A stretch of 7,953 bases of DNA, taken from Chloroflexia bacterium. Lineage in GTDB: Bacteria; Chloroflexota; Chloroflexia; Thermomicrobiales; UBA6265. The position numbers and the translations under genes are program-made. Position 1 is the stretch's first letter. Each line of letters begins with the position of its first letter. Below, one piece after another: positions 1-5,551 of the stretch. The DNA is taken from positions 1-7,953 of the forward strand of contig JACCYX010000195.1 of NCBI GenBank assembly GCA_013696265.1, read 5' to 3'. The notes below the pieces were generated by a model, which saw only the letters and a list, made by a program, of their open reading frames with translations, had not been told where the DNA came from and did not search any database.

Positions 1-2040
1 CCGGTATTCTTCCGCCATCGCATCGAGGTCCGGCAGGTTGAGTTCCGCCACGTGCCGGAAGAGGACATCCAGCTCTTCCGCCGGCGCCAGGGCCGCGGGA
101 TCGACGCCGGCATCCGCCGGTTCGACCAGCGCCTCCGGCAGCGTGACCTTCACGTCGTCCGGCAGGTAGTCGATTTGGCGGTACTCGGCCAAGGTGTGAA
201 ATCCACGACTCCGGGCGTCGAGCACGATGCCGACGCCGGCCTGGGCTCCCCGGCCCACATAGATCGCCCAGCCATGATCGCGGGTGTGAACCACCGTTCC
301 GGCGGCGGCGAAGCGGAACGCCCGGCGCAGGGCCTGGCGGCCTGGCTCGGTCCAGGGCGTTCCGCTTCGCGTGTGCAGTTGAATATCCGCCAGGTCCTGA
401 TCGAGCTTTCGTTGCTCCGATCTGGCGGTTTGCAGCCGTCGATCGAGACTCCGGTACTCCTCGAACAACTCGTCCAGGTTCCGGATTTCCTCCTGTCGGC
501 CCTCGACCAGTCCCGCCAGCTCGCTTTCGATTTCGAGGATATCGTTTTCGATCAGCCTGATGCGCTGGCTGGTCTGGTACTGGGCCAGGCTGCGGCGAAG
601 CATCTGGCGCACGCGCTCGCCCTGCGGCGGGTCCCAGAGGTTGAGCACGGTGTTGTACCGGATGGCGAAGGCGGATCGAACCGGATGGAGCGGACCGGTC
701 GCGATCTCGAGCACTTCCTTGAAGGGCACCCAGGGTGAGTAGGGAACGACGACGTGACCGAACGTGTCCATCCCGCGCCGGCCCGCCCGACCCGACATCT
801 GCTGGAATTCGTTGGGAATCAAGGGACGCCGCCGCCGGCCATCCCATTTGCTCATGCGCCCGATAACGACGGTTCGGGCCGGCATGTTGACGCCGAGCGC
901 CAGGGTGTCGGTGGCGAACACGACCTGCATCAACCCTCGGCTGAACAGCACCTCGACAAGCTGCTTCAGAACCGGCAGGAGTCCGGCGTGGTGAAAGCCG
1001 ATACCGTGCCTGGCAAGCCGGCCAATGACCTGGACCTGCGCCAACTCGCGATCCTCGGGCCGCAGGCTGGCGTGGTAGGTATCCAAAATCTGATCGATCT
1101 GGTCCCGTTGGGCCGGGGTGACGAGATCGGGCAGCATCAGGGCCAACTGTTCGGCGAAGGCCTGGCAATCGTTGCGGCTGAAGAGGAAGTAGATGGCCGG
1201 CAACAGCTTTCCGCTGGCCAGCGCCTCCACGATCTCGCGCGGTTGTGGCTCGTCCATCGCCCGGGCGTCACGTCCCGAGGGCCGGCCCCGGTGGGGACGG
1301 CCAGGCTGCCTTCGCAACTCCCCCCCGACACGGGAGAAGTCCTTGGCCGTCTGGCCCCGGTGATCGACCACCATCGAAAGCGATTCGTCAAGGTAGTAGT
1401 AAAGTGCCAGCGGCACCGGCCGTCGGTCGTGGGTGATGAGCCGGATTTGCCGATGGGTGCGACCGATCCAGCCCGCGATCTCGTCGGCATTCGTCACGGT
1501 CGCGGAAAGGCAGATGAGCTGGATGTGATCGGGGCAGAGGATGATTGACTCTTCCCAGGTCGTGCCCCGGTCCGGATCGGCCAGGTAGTGGATTTCGTCG
1601 AAGATGACGCATTCGACATCGTCCATTTCCCAGGGACTTTGCAACAGCATGTTGCGCAGGATCTCGGTGGTCATCACCAGGATCCGGGCGTCACGGTTCT
1701 CCGAGACATCGCCGGTCAACAAGCCGACATCGTCGCCGTAGAAGCGCCGGAGATCGCGGAATTTCTGGTTGGAGAGGGCCTTGATCGGCGCGGTGTAGAA
1801 GACCCGCCCGGTGCGGCGGAAGGCATCGTAGATTCCGAACTCGGCGACCACGGTCTTGCCGGAACCGGTTGGCGCCGCCACCATCACCGAGTCGCCCCGC
1901 AGGAGCGTACGGATTGCCTCGTGCTGGAAATCGTCGAGCGGGAAGGGATAGAGAACCGCGAACTGCTGGATCGCGGCATCGAACTCGTCCGCGTTCGCTG
2001 ACCTCGCCGAATTGTCGCCATCCTCGGAAAGGTGAATCAT
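1..2040 (-). CDS. Ski2/Mtr4/HelY-like DEAD/DEAH-box RNA helicase, C-terminus off the window
   Basis: Superfamily 2 ATP-dependent helicase of the Ski2-like family, expected to unwind structured RNA in the cytoplasm; the exact bacterial substrate is not established. Translating the minus strand from ATG at 2040 gives 680 codons with no stop up to the window edge. Visible motifs: APTGSGKT (Walker A, residues 56-63), YTAPIKALSNQKFRD (Ia, 82-96), TTEILRN (124-130), DEIH (II, 148-151), SAT (III, 179-181), FATDTLALGVNMPART (V, 375-390) and QMSGRAGRRG (VI, 414-423). Residues about 488-555 are charged and heptad-like, as in the arch/stalk helices; 580-630 look like a small beta domain. Residues about 240-268 are an Arg/Pro-rich variable insert. 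The C-terminal DSHCT region expected of the family would lie beyond position 1. The start is uncertain: ATG 2040 fits the conserved domain but has no clear ribosome site. In-frame GTG 2112 (GGAG 10 nt upstream), ATG 2136 and ATG 2181 would add a low-complexity Pro/Ser-rich tail. It diverges from thiL. Confidence 0.93.
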   Translation of the reverse strand, partial: MIHLSEDGDNSARSANADEFDAAIQQFAVLYPFPLDDFQHEAIRTLLRGDSVMVAAPTGSGKTVVAEFGIYDAFRRTGRVFYTAPIKALSNQKFRDLRRFYGDDVGLLTGDVSENRDARILVMTTEILRNMLLQSPWEMDDVECVIFDEIHYLADPDRGTTWEESIILCPDHIQLICLSATVTNADEIAGWIGRTHRQIRLITHDRRPVPLALYYYLDESLSMVVDHRGQTAKDFSRVGGELRRQPGRPHRGRPSGRDARAMDEPQPREIVEALASGKLLPAIYFLFSRNDCQAFAEQLALMLPDLVTPAQRDQIDQILDTYHASLRPEDRELAQVQVIGRLARHGIGFHHAGLLPVLKQLVEVLFSRGLMQVVFATDTLALGVNMPARTVVIGRMSKWDGRRRRPLIPNEFQQMSGRAGRRGMDTFGHVVVPYSPWVPFKEVLEIATGPLHPVRSAFAIRYNTVLNLWDPPQGERVRQMLRRSLAQYQTSQRIRLIENDILEIESELAGLVEGRQEEIRNLDELFEEYRSLDRRLQTARSEQRKLDQDLADIQLHTRSGTPWTEPGRQALRRAFRFAAAGTVVHTRDHGWAIYVGRGAQAGVGIVLDARSRGFHTLAEYRQIDYLPDDVKVTLPEALVEPADAGVDPAALAPAEELDVLFRHVAELNLPDLDAMAEEYR

Positions 2041-2186
2041 TGGCGGGGATGGTGTGCCGGGCGAAGCTCCATCGGGAGTGGCGAGAAAATCGTCGGATGA
2101 TGGGTGGGACACTCGGCCTGGGCTCCAGTGACGCATGCGGTGACACACGATGACAGGCAACGTTTCAGCAGGGTGAACCATACCAC

Positions 2187-2223
2187 CTGGTTCCGGCGTC
2201 TTTGGGTGTGACGCCGAACCCAG
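2187..2223. promoter_or_regulatory. Long bulged inverted repeat in the helicase/thiL divergent spacer
   Basis: CTGGTTcCGGCGTC (2187-2200) pairs with GACGCCGAACcCAG (2210-2223) around a 9-nt loop, giving 13 base pairs with one bulged C on each side. It ends 49 nt before the thiL start and lies upstream of every candidate helicase start. No T-run follows it on either strand, so it does not look like an intrinsic terminator. It could be an operator shared by the two divergent genes, a leader hairpin, or a repeat remnant. The pairing is seen directly; a function is only inferred. Confidence 0.4.
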
Positions 2224-2272
2224 ACGGACCGGAAACCAAAAACGCGTCGAAACGTGGGGAAGGGCATGCCAG

Positions 2273-3289
2273 ATGGCTGATCGCGAAAGCAGAGTTCGCG
2301 ACATCGGAGAGTTCGACCTCATTCGTCGACTGACGGAAACATTGCCGTTCGCCGTCCGCCAGTCAGCCCAGGTCGATCTCGGGATCGGCGACGATGCGGC
2401 AATCTGGAGTCCGGCGCCCGGCCAGTCGATCGTGATTACGACCGACGCGCTGGTCGAGGGCGTGCATTTTCGGCTGGACTGGACCGATTGGGCGAGCCTC
2501 GGCCACAAGATGCTCGCCGTCAATCTCTCGGACATCGCGGCGATGGGCGCCCGCCCCCGGATTGCGACGGTTGTGCTCGGCGTGACCGGAAACGAACTCG
2601 TGTCCGATATCGAATCGCTCTACGCCGGCGCGGGTGCCCTTGCCGCCGCCCACGGGGTGGTCATCGCCGGGGGCGATGTGGTGCGCGTGCCCCACGAGGT
2701 CACCTTGAGCGTGACGTTGCTGGGCGACGTGCCGGCAGGCTACGCGATGACACGCGCCGGCGCCCGTCCGGGCGACCTGATCGTGGTGAGCGGAACCCTC
2801 GGCGCGAGCGCGGCCGGCCTGGCCCTGCTCGAACGGGGCGCCGATCCGGGAGTCACCGGTCCGCCCCTGATCGGCGCCCATTTGCGACCCAACCCACGAA
2901 TCGCGCTTGGGCGACTGCTCCATGAACACGGAGCTACGGCGGCGATGGACCTCAGCGATGGGTTGCTGGGCGACTTGCCGAAAATTCTCCAGGCGAGCGG
3001 TGTCTCTGCCGAGGTGGACATCGGGTCGGTCCCGATCCTGCCCGCCATCCGCGTGCATTTTCCCGATGAGGTCGAGCGGATGGCGCTCCGGGGCGGCGAG
3101 GATTACGAGCCGCTGCTTACGATTCCCCCCGACCTTTTCGATGAGTTGCGTCGTCGAGCCGGCGAAGTCGGTGCCACATTGACCGCGATTGGACGGATCG
3201 TTGCGGCGTCGGACGAGCCGAACCTGGTCCTGTTGCGGGACGGTGTCGCCGTCGACGCGGATGAGGGAGCGTTCGATCACTTCGGCTGA
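2273..3289 (+). CDS. thiL: Thiamine-monophosphate kinase ThiL
   Basis: Catalyses ATP-dependent phosphorylation of thiamine monophosphate to thiamine diphosphate, the last step of cofactor B1 synthesis, in the cytoplasm. The 338-residue protein has the usual family length and all the hallmark ATP/Mg-binding motifs of the ThiL/PurM fold: GDDAA (residues 39-43), TTDALVEGVHF (56-66), NLSDIAAMGA (84-93), AGGDVVR (132-138), MDLSDGLLGDL (225-235) and GGEDYE (274-279). The start ATG at 2273 is preceded by a purine-rich ribosome site, GGGGAAGGG at 2256-2264, with 8 nt spacing; a nearby ATG at 2266 is out of frame. It stands alone: the upstream gene is divergent and 418 nt of non-coding DNA follow. No other thiamine gene is in view. 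I looked for a TPP riboswitch in its leader and did not find one. The 329-residue frame on the opposite strand is an antisense shadow. Confidence 0.97.
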   Translation: MADRESRVRDIGEFDLIRRLTETLPFAVRQSAQVDLGIGDDAAIWSPAPGQSIVITTDALVEGVHFRLDWTDWASLGHKMLAVNLSDIAAMGARPRIATVVLGVTGNELVSDIESLYAGAGALAAAHGVVIAGGDVVRVPHEVTLSVTLLGDVPAGYAMTRAGARPGDLIVVSGTLGASAAGLALLERGADPGVTGPPLIGAHLRPNPRIALGRLLHEHGATAAMDLSDGLLGDLPKILQASGVSAEVDIGSVPILPAIRVHFPDEVERMALRGGEDYEPLLTIPPDLFDELRRRAGEVGATLTAIGRIVAASDEPNLVLLRDGVAVDADEGAFDHFG

Positions 3290-3347
3290 CACGGCACTGA
3301 CCGGCAGACTCCGATGTCCATCCGGTTCGTTCGCACCCCTACCAACC

Positions 3348-3379
3348 GGCATGTCTCGCTGTCGCTCGACATGCCTACG
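3348..3379 (-). repeat. CGTAGG-flanked hairpin element
   Basis: GGCATGTC (3348-3355) and GACATGCC (3368-3375) form a perfect 8-bp stem with a 12-nt loop. Read on the minus strand from 3379 the element begins CGTAGGCATGTCGAGC, which matches 13 of 16 bases of the start of the repeats at 7253-7398 (CGTAGGGTTGCCGAGC). This suggests a related family of interspersed hairpins with a fixed flank and a variable stem. It lies 58 nt past the thiL stop. No T-run follows, so a classical terminator role is unlikely, though the stem could protect the thiL mRNA 3' end. Confidence 0.5.
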
Positions 3380-3423
3380 CGAAGCGCTCGGTGACGAAGT
3401 CGCCGCTCGGTGTTGCCAAGCCT

Positions 3424-3480
3424 GAAGTCCGCCTTCGGCGGAAGCGCTTCGCGCACGGATTCCTCCTTCGTCGGAATGAC
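3424..3480. repeat. Composite palindromic intergenic repeat
   Basis: Three adjacent palindromes: TCCGCC-TTC-GGCGGA (3428-3442, flanked by GAAG at 3424-3427 and CTTC at 3447-3450), GAAGCGCTTC (3441-3450, perfect), and ATTCC...GGAAT (3459-3463 with 3473-3477). On the minus strand it reads GTCATTCCGACGAAGGAGGA and onward, a wording that resembles interspersed intergenic repeats in many bacterial genomes. The structure is seen directly; multi-copy status in this genome is inferred, because only one copy is in the window. Confidence 0.4.
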
Positions 3481-3604
3481 GACCTTTGGTGAGGCCCGTT
3501 GGGATCCTTCACTTCCGAGTGCGCCCCGCATTGCCGCGAGGAGCTTGGCGAAGCGGATATCGAACCCCTCCCGCCCGATTCTCCACCGTCATGCACAAAC
3601 CCCC

Positions 3605-3634
3605 TTGCACAATTCCGACCAGATCGGTCATGAT
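3605..3634 (+). promoter_or_regulatory. Weak candidate promoter for the nitroreductase
   Basis: TTGCAC (3605-3610) and CATGAT (3629-3634), 18 nt apart, match the -35 and -10 consensus at 3/6 and 4/6 positions. They sit at the start of the only AT-rich stretch of the spacer, 74-103 nt before the ATG. TATTCT at 3636-3641 is an alternative -10. The local base composition supports a promoter somewhere here more than these exact hexamers do. Confidence 0.25.
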
Positions 3635-3669
3635 TATTCTGACGAAATTGATCAGATATGCATCTGGTC
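3617..3669. promoter_or_regulatory. Candidate operator: three copies of a GAYCAGAT half-site
   Basis: GACCAGAT occurs at 3617-3624, GATCAGAT at 3650-3657, and GACCAGAT again in inverted orientation at 3669-3662. The last two form a near-perfect inverted repeat, GATCAGAT-ATGC-ATCTGGTC (3650-3669, 7 of 8 bases paired), whose right edge is 38 nt before the nitroreductase start. Position, symmetry and repetition fit a dimeric repressor or activator site, but the regulator is not in the window and the consensus matches no family I can name with confidence. Confidence 0.4.
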
Positions 3670-3690
3670 GCATTGGGAAGTCACGCAATC

Positions 3691-3697
3691 GAGAGGA
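3691..3697 (+). promoter_or_regulatory. Ribosome binding site that sets the nitroreductase start
   Basis: GAGAGGA lies 10 nt before ATG 3708. The frame is open upstream to ATG 3486, but that extension runs through repeats and the promoter-like region and matches nothing in the protein family. This site together with the homology boundary selects 3708. Confidence 0.6.
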
Positions 3698-3707
3698 TCG
3701 CTCACCG

Positions 3708-4325
3708 ATGACCCAGACCGGAACCGTGTACCCGGACGCGCCAACCACCCAGACCTACGACAATCCCATCCTGAGCGCCATTCGCAACCGGCGCAGCATC
3801 GGCAGGGTGACCACCCAGGTCCCTGACCACTCGCTGATCCGGCAAATCCTCGAGGCCGGAACGTGGGCCCCGAACCACCACCTGACCGAGCCGTGGCGAT
3901 TCTTCGTGCTGGAAGGCGATGCGCGAGCGGAACTCGGCCAGGTCATGGGCGCTGTTGCGGCTCGACGTGAATCGGATGCCGTCCGGAAGGAAGCGGTGGC
4001 GGCGAAGGCGGTGTCCAAACCGATGCGCGCGCCCTGCGTCATTGTCGTGGCGGTCGAACCGTCCATTGACGGCTCGATCCCGGAAATCGAGGAGATCGCG
4101 GCTGGTAGCGCCGCCGCCCAGAACATGCTGCTGGCGGCTCACGCCCTCGGACTCGCCGCGATCTGGCGAAGCGGCTGGATCGCCTTCGAGCCCGAAATTC
4201 GGGATCACTTCGGTCTCTCGTCCCGGGCCCAGATGCTCGGGTTCATCTATGTCGGGTACCCGGCGATGGATGCGCCAGCGCGTCAACGCCGGTCCATCGA
4301 TGATGTCACCACCTGGATAAGCTGA
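3708..4325 (+). CDS. YdjA-like nitroreductase family flavoprotein
   Basis: Probable FMN-dependent, NAD(P)H-using oxidoreductase of the compact YdjA-like nitroreductase subgroup, acting in the cytoplasm as a dimer; the physiological substrate of this subgroup is not well defined. The 205-residue protein shows the family pattern in order: an N-terminal RNRRS (residues 26-30) for FMN phosphate contact, AGTWAPNHHLTEPWRFFVL (50-68), APCVIVV (108-114), a helix around 130-150, IWRSG (152-156) and GFIYVGYP (178-185). APNH, PWRFFV and IWRSG correspond closely to what I recall of E. coli YdjA. It is slightly longer than YdjA because of about 20 extra residues at the N-terminus, a Thr/Pro-rich stretch. 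The start is 3708 rather than an earlier in-frame ATG at 3486. It is followed 94 nt later by an iron-type ABC importer in the same direction. Co-transcription is possible, but GC-rich hairpins lie between. Confidence 0.9.
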   Translation: MTQTGTVYPDAPTTQTYDNPILSAIRNRRSIGRVTTQVPDHSLIRQILEAGTWAPNHHLTEPWRFFVLEGDARAELGQVMGAVAARRESDAVRKEAVAAKAVSKPMRAPCVIVVAVEPSIDGSIPEIEEIAAGSAAAQNMLLAAHALGLAAIWRSGWIAFEPEIRDHFGLSSRAQMLGFIYVGYPAMDAPARQRRSIDDVTTWIS

Positions 4326-4358
4326 CGGAAACAGAACGGGAACGGGGTGACGGTTGCC

Positions 4359-4374
4359 GGGGCGGCATCGCCCC
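4359..4374 (+). terminator. GC-rich hairpin after the nitroreductase, no T-run
   Basis: GGGGCG (4359-4364) and CGCCCC (4369-4374) form a perfect 6-bp stem with loop GCAT, extendable by GCC/GGC (4356-4358 with 4377-4379) across a small bulge. It lies 33 nt past the stop codon. The lack of a downstream T-run argues against a classical intrinsic terminator; it could slow polymerase, stabilise the mRNA end, or be part of the leader of the next gene. Confidence 0.3.
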
Positions 4375-4388
4375 ACGGCTGATGGCGC

Positions 4389-4402
4389 CACCGGCGCCGG
4401 TG
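4389..4402. promoter_or_regulatory. Perfect 14-bp palindrome beside the solute-binding protein ribosome site
   Basis: CACCGGCGCCGGTG is a perfect 14-bp palindrome ending 3 nt before the ribosome site AAGGAG (4406-4411) of the next gene. It could be a protein-binding site, or form a hairpin limiting ribosome access. It does not resemble a Fur or DtxR/IdeR box, both of which are much more AT-rich. GC-rich palindromes of this length can also arise by chance in GC-rich DNA. Confidence 0.3.
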
Positions 4403-4419
4403 AAGAAGGAGACTGACTC

Positions 4420-5529
4420 ATGACGGTACGGTCGACGTTGAATGTCCCTGACGGAATGGAACTGGTTTCGACGGACCGGCGGTCGGTCATCAAGGGTGTG
4501 GCCGGAGGAGCGCTGGGACTTTCGGCGGCGGCTTCGGGACCGGCGTTCGTCGGCGCCCAGGTCGCGACACCGGCGACTCCGGTTGCCGCGTTGCTGGGAT
4601 CGCCGGGCGAACTCGTCATCTATTCCGGCCGTAGCGAGGACCTGATCGCGGGCGTGATTGACATCATCGAATCCGCGGGGGATATCGACGCCCAGGTTAG
4701 CTACGGCAGCACCGGCGAGATCGCGATCAGGATTCTGGAAGAAGGGACGAATTCCCCGGCCAGCTTGTTCATCGCCCAGGACGCCGGTGCGCTTGGTCAG
4801 CTCGCCAACGAGGGCCGCCTCGCCCCGTTGCCGGACGAGATCCTGAGCCGAGTGGATCCCCGCTTCGTCTCCCCCGACGGGCTCTGGGTCGGCCTCTCGG
4901 CTCGCGCCCGCGTACTGGTCTACAACACGGAGATGGTGGCTGAATCCGACCTTCCGGCGTCGCTGCTTGACCTGATCGACGAATCATGGGCCGGGCAGGT
5001 GGCGTGGGCGCCAACGAATGCCTCGTTCCAGTCGCACGTCACTGCGTTGCGACAGGAAATGGGTGAGGATACGACCCGCGAGTGGCTGCAAGCCATGATC
5101 GACAATGGCACGGTCGCCTATGAGGGCAACGGCCAGATCGTGACCGCCGTCTGCGACGGCGAAATCGCGACTGGCCTCGTCAACCACTACTACCTCTGGG
5201 AAAAGATCGCCGAAGAGGGCGAGCAACCCGCCGCCAACTACTACTTTCCCGACGGCGATGTCGGCGCCCTGGTCAACATCGCCGGAGCGGGCGTGCTGGC
5301 GGAATCGCCGAATCCCGACCAGGCGCTCCGGGCGCTCGATGTGCTGCTTGGCCAGGATGCGCAAACCTATTTCGCCCAAAACACGTCCGAATATCCCTTG
5401 ATTGCCGGCGTGGAGCCGATCGCCGATCTGCCGCCGCTCGCGGAGATCGAGACGCCGGATATCGACCTGACCGATCTCGCCGACCTGGAAGGCACGGTCG
5501 CCTTGCTGACGGAGGTTGGACTCCTGTAG
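4420..5529 (+). CDS. Iron(III)-type ABC transporter substrate-binding protein, Tat-exported (FbpA-like)
   Basis: Extracytoplasmic solute-binding protein expected to capture ferric iron and hand it to the permease encoded next. The 369-residue protein starts with a twin-arginine signal (DRRSVIKG, residues 19-26), then an Ala/Gly-rich hydrophobic stretch to about 47 with a possible VGA/Q cleavage site, and a Thr/Pro linker (VATPATPVA). The mature part opens with ELVIYSGRSEDLI (64-76), like iron-binding family members, and has SARARVLVYNTE (160-171) and VNHYYLW (254-260). The paired tyrosines 257-258 match the usual Fe-coordinating pair. ANYYFPDGDVGALVN (272-286) is also family-typical. No lipobox cysteine follows the signal, which is unusual for a binding protein in a single-membrane cell. 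ATG 4420 has a strong ribosome site (AAGGAG, 8 nt spacing), preferred over Met13. The permease gene begins 22 nt after the stop. Iron is the likely cargo by family; another metal or anion is possible. Confidence 0.92.
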   Translation: MTVRSTLNVPDGMELVSTDRRSVIKGVAGGALGLSAAASGPAFVGAQVATPATPVAALLGSPGELVIYSGRSEDLIAGVIDIIESAGDIDAQVSYGSTGEIAIRILEEGTNSPASLFIAQDAGALGQLANEGRLAPLPDEILSRVDPRFVSPDGLWVGLSARARVLVYNTEMVAESDLPASLLDLIDESWAGQVAWAPTNASFQSHVTALRQEMGEDTTREWLQAMIDNGTVAYEGNGQIVTAVCDGEIATGLVNHYYLWEKIAEEGEQPAANYYFPDGDVGALVNIAGAGVLAESPNPDQALRALDVLLGQDAQTYFAQNTSEYPLIAGVEPIADLPPLAEIETPDIDLTDLADLEGTVALLTEVGLL

Positions 5530-5551
5530 CTGGTAGGGGACAGGACGGGCG

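Larger units (their letters stand above)
3290..3707. other. Non-coding spacer thiL to nitroreductase, repeat-derived then promoter-like
   Basis: No convincing gene is seen on either strand. The left two thirds (3290 to about 3560) consist of short palindromes and repeated words: an 8-bp hairpin at 3348-3375; CGCTCGGTG twice (3385-3393 and 3404-3412); a stem TCCGCC/GGCGGA at 3428-3442; the 10-bp palindrome GAAGCGCTTC at 3441-3450; and ATTCC/GGAAT at 3459-3477. Read on the minus strand the latter part gives the peptide VIPTKEES, a string I associate with spurious ORF calls over intergenic repeats in many bacterial genomes. The right part (about 3600-3665) is clearly richer in A+T and probably carries the nitroreductase promoter. 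Confidence 0.6.

Noticed and set aside
52..2001. Plus-strand open frames at 52-738, 754-1548 and 1588-2001
   Set aside because: They are antisense to the helicase, whose minus-strand translation carries every canonical SF2 motif in one unbroken frame. The plus-strand products are Arg/Gly/His-rich with no recognisable domain.
2037..2267. 76-residue minus-strand frame whose stop overlaps the helicase ATG (ATGA)
   Set aside because: It looks like translational coupling, but the peptide crosses the bulged inverted repeat, has no recognisable features and has no ribosome site.
2100..2272. TPP (thi-box) riboswitch before thiL
   Set aside because: The conserved CUGAGA and ACCUGA-type cores are not present on the plus strand.
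2363..3352. 329-residue frame on the minus strand
   Set aside because: Antisense to thiL, whose motifs are complete; the product is His/Arg/Gly-rich and unlike any family.
3486..3707. Longer nitroreductase starting at ATG 3486
   Set aside because: The extra 74 residues come from repeat and promoter-like DNA and match nothing in the family; ATG 3708 has its own ribosome site.
4326..4419. Fur or DtxR/IdeR operator for the iron importer
   Set aside because: No AT-rich GATAAT-type or TTAGGTTAGS-type palindrome could be found; the palindromes present are purely GC-rich.
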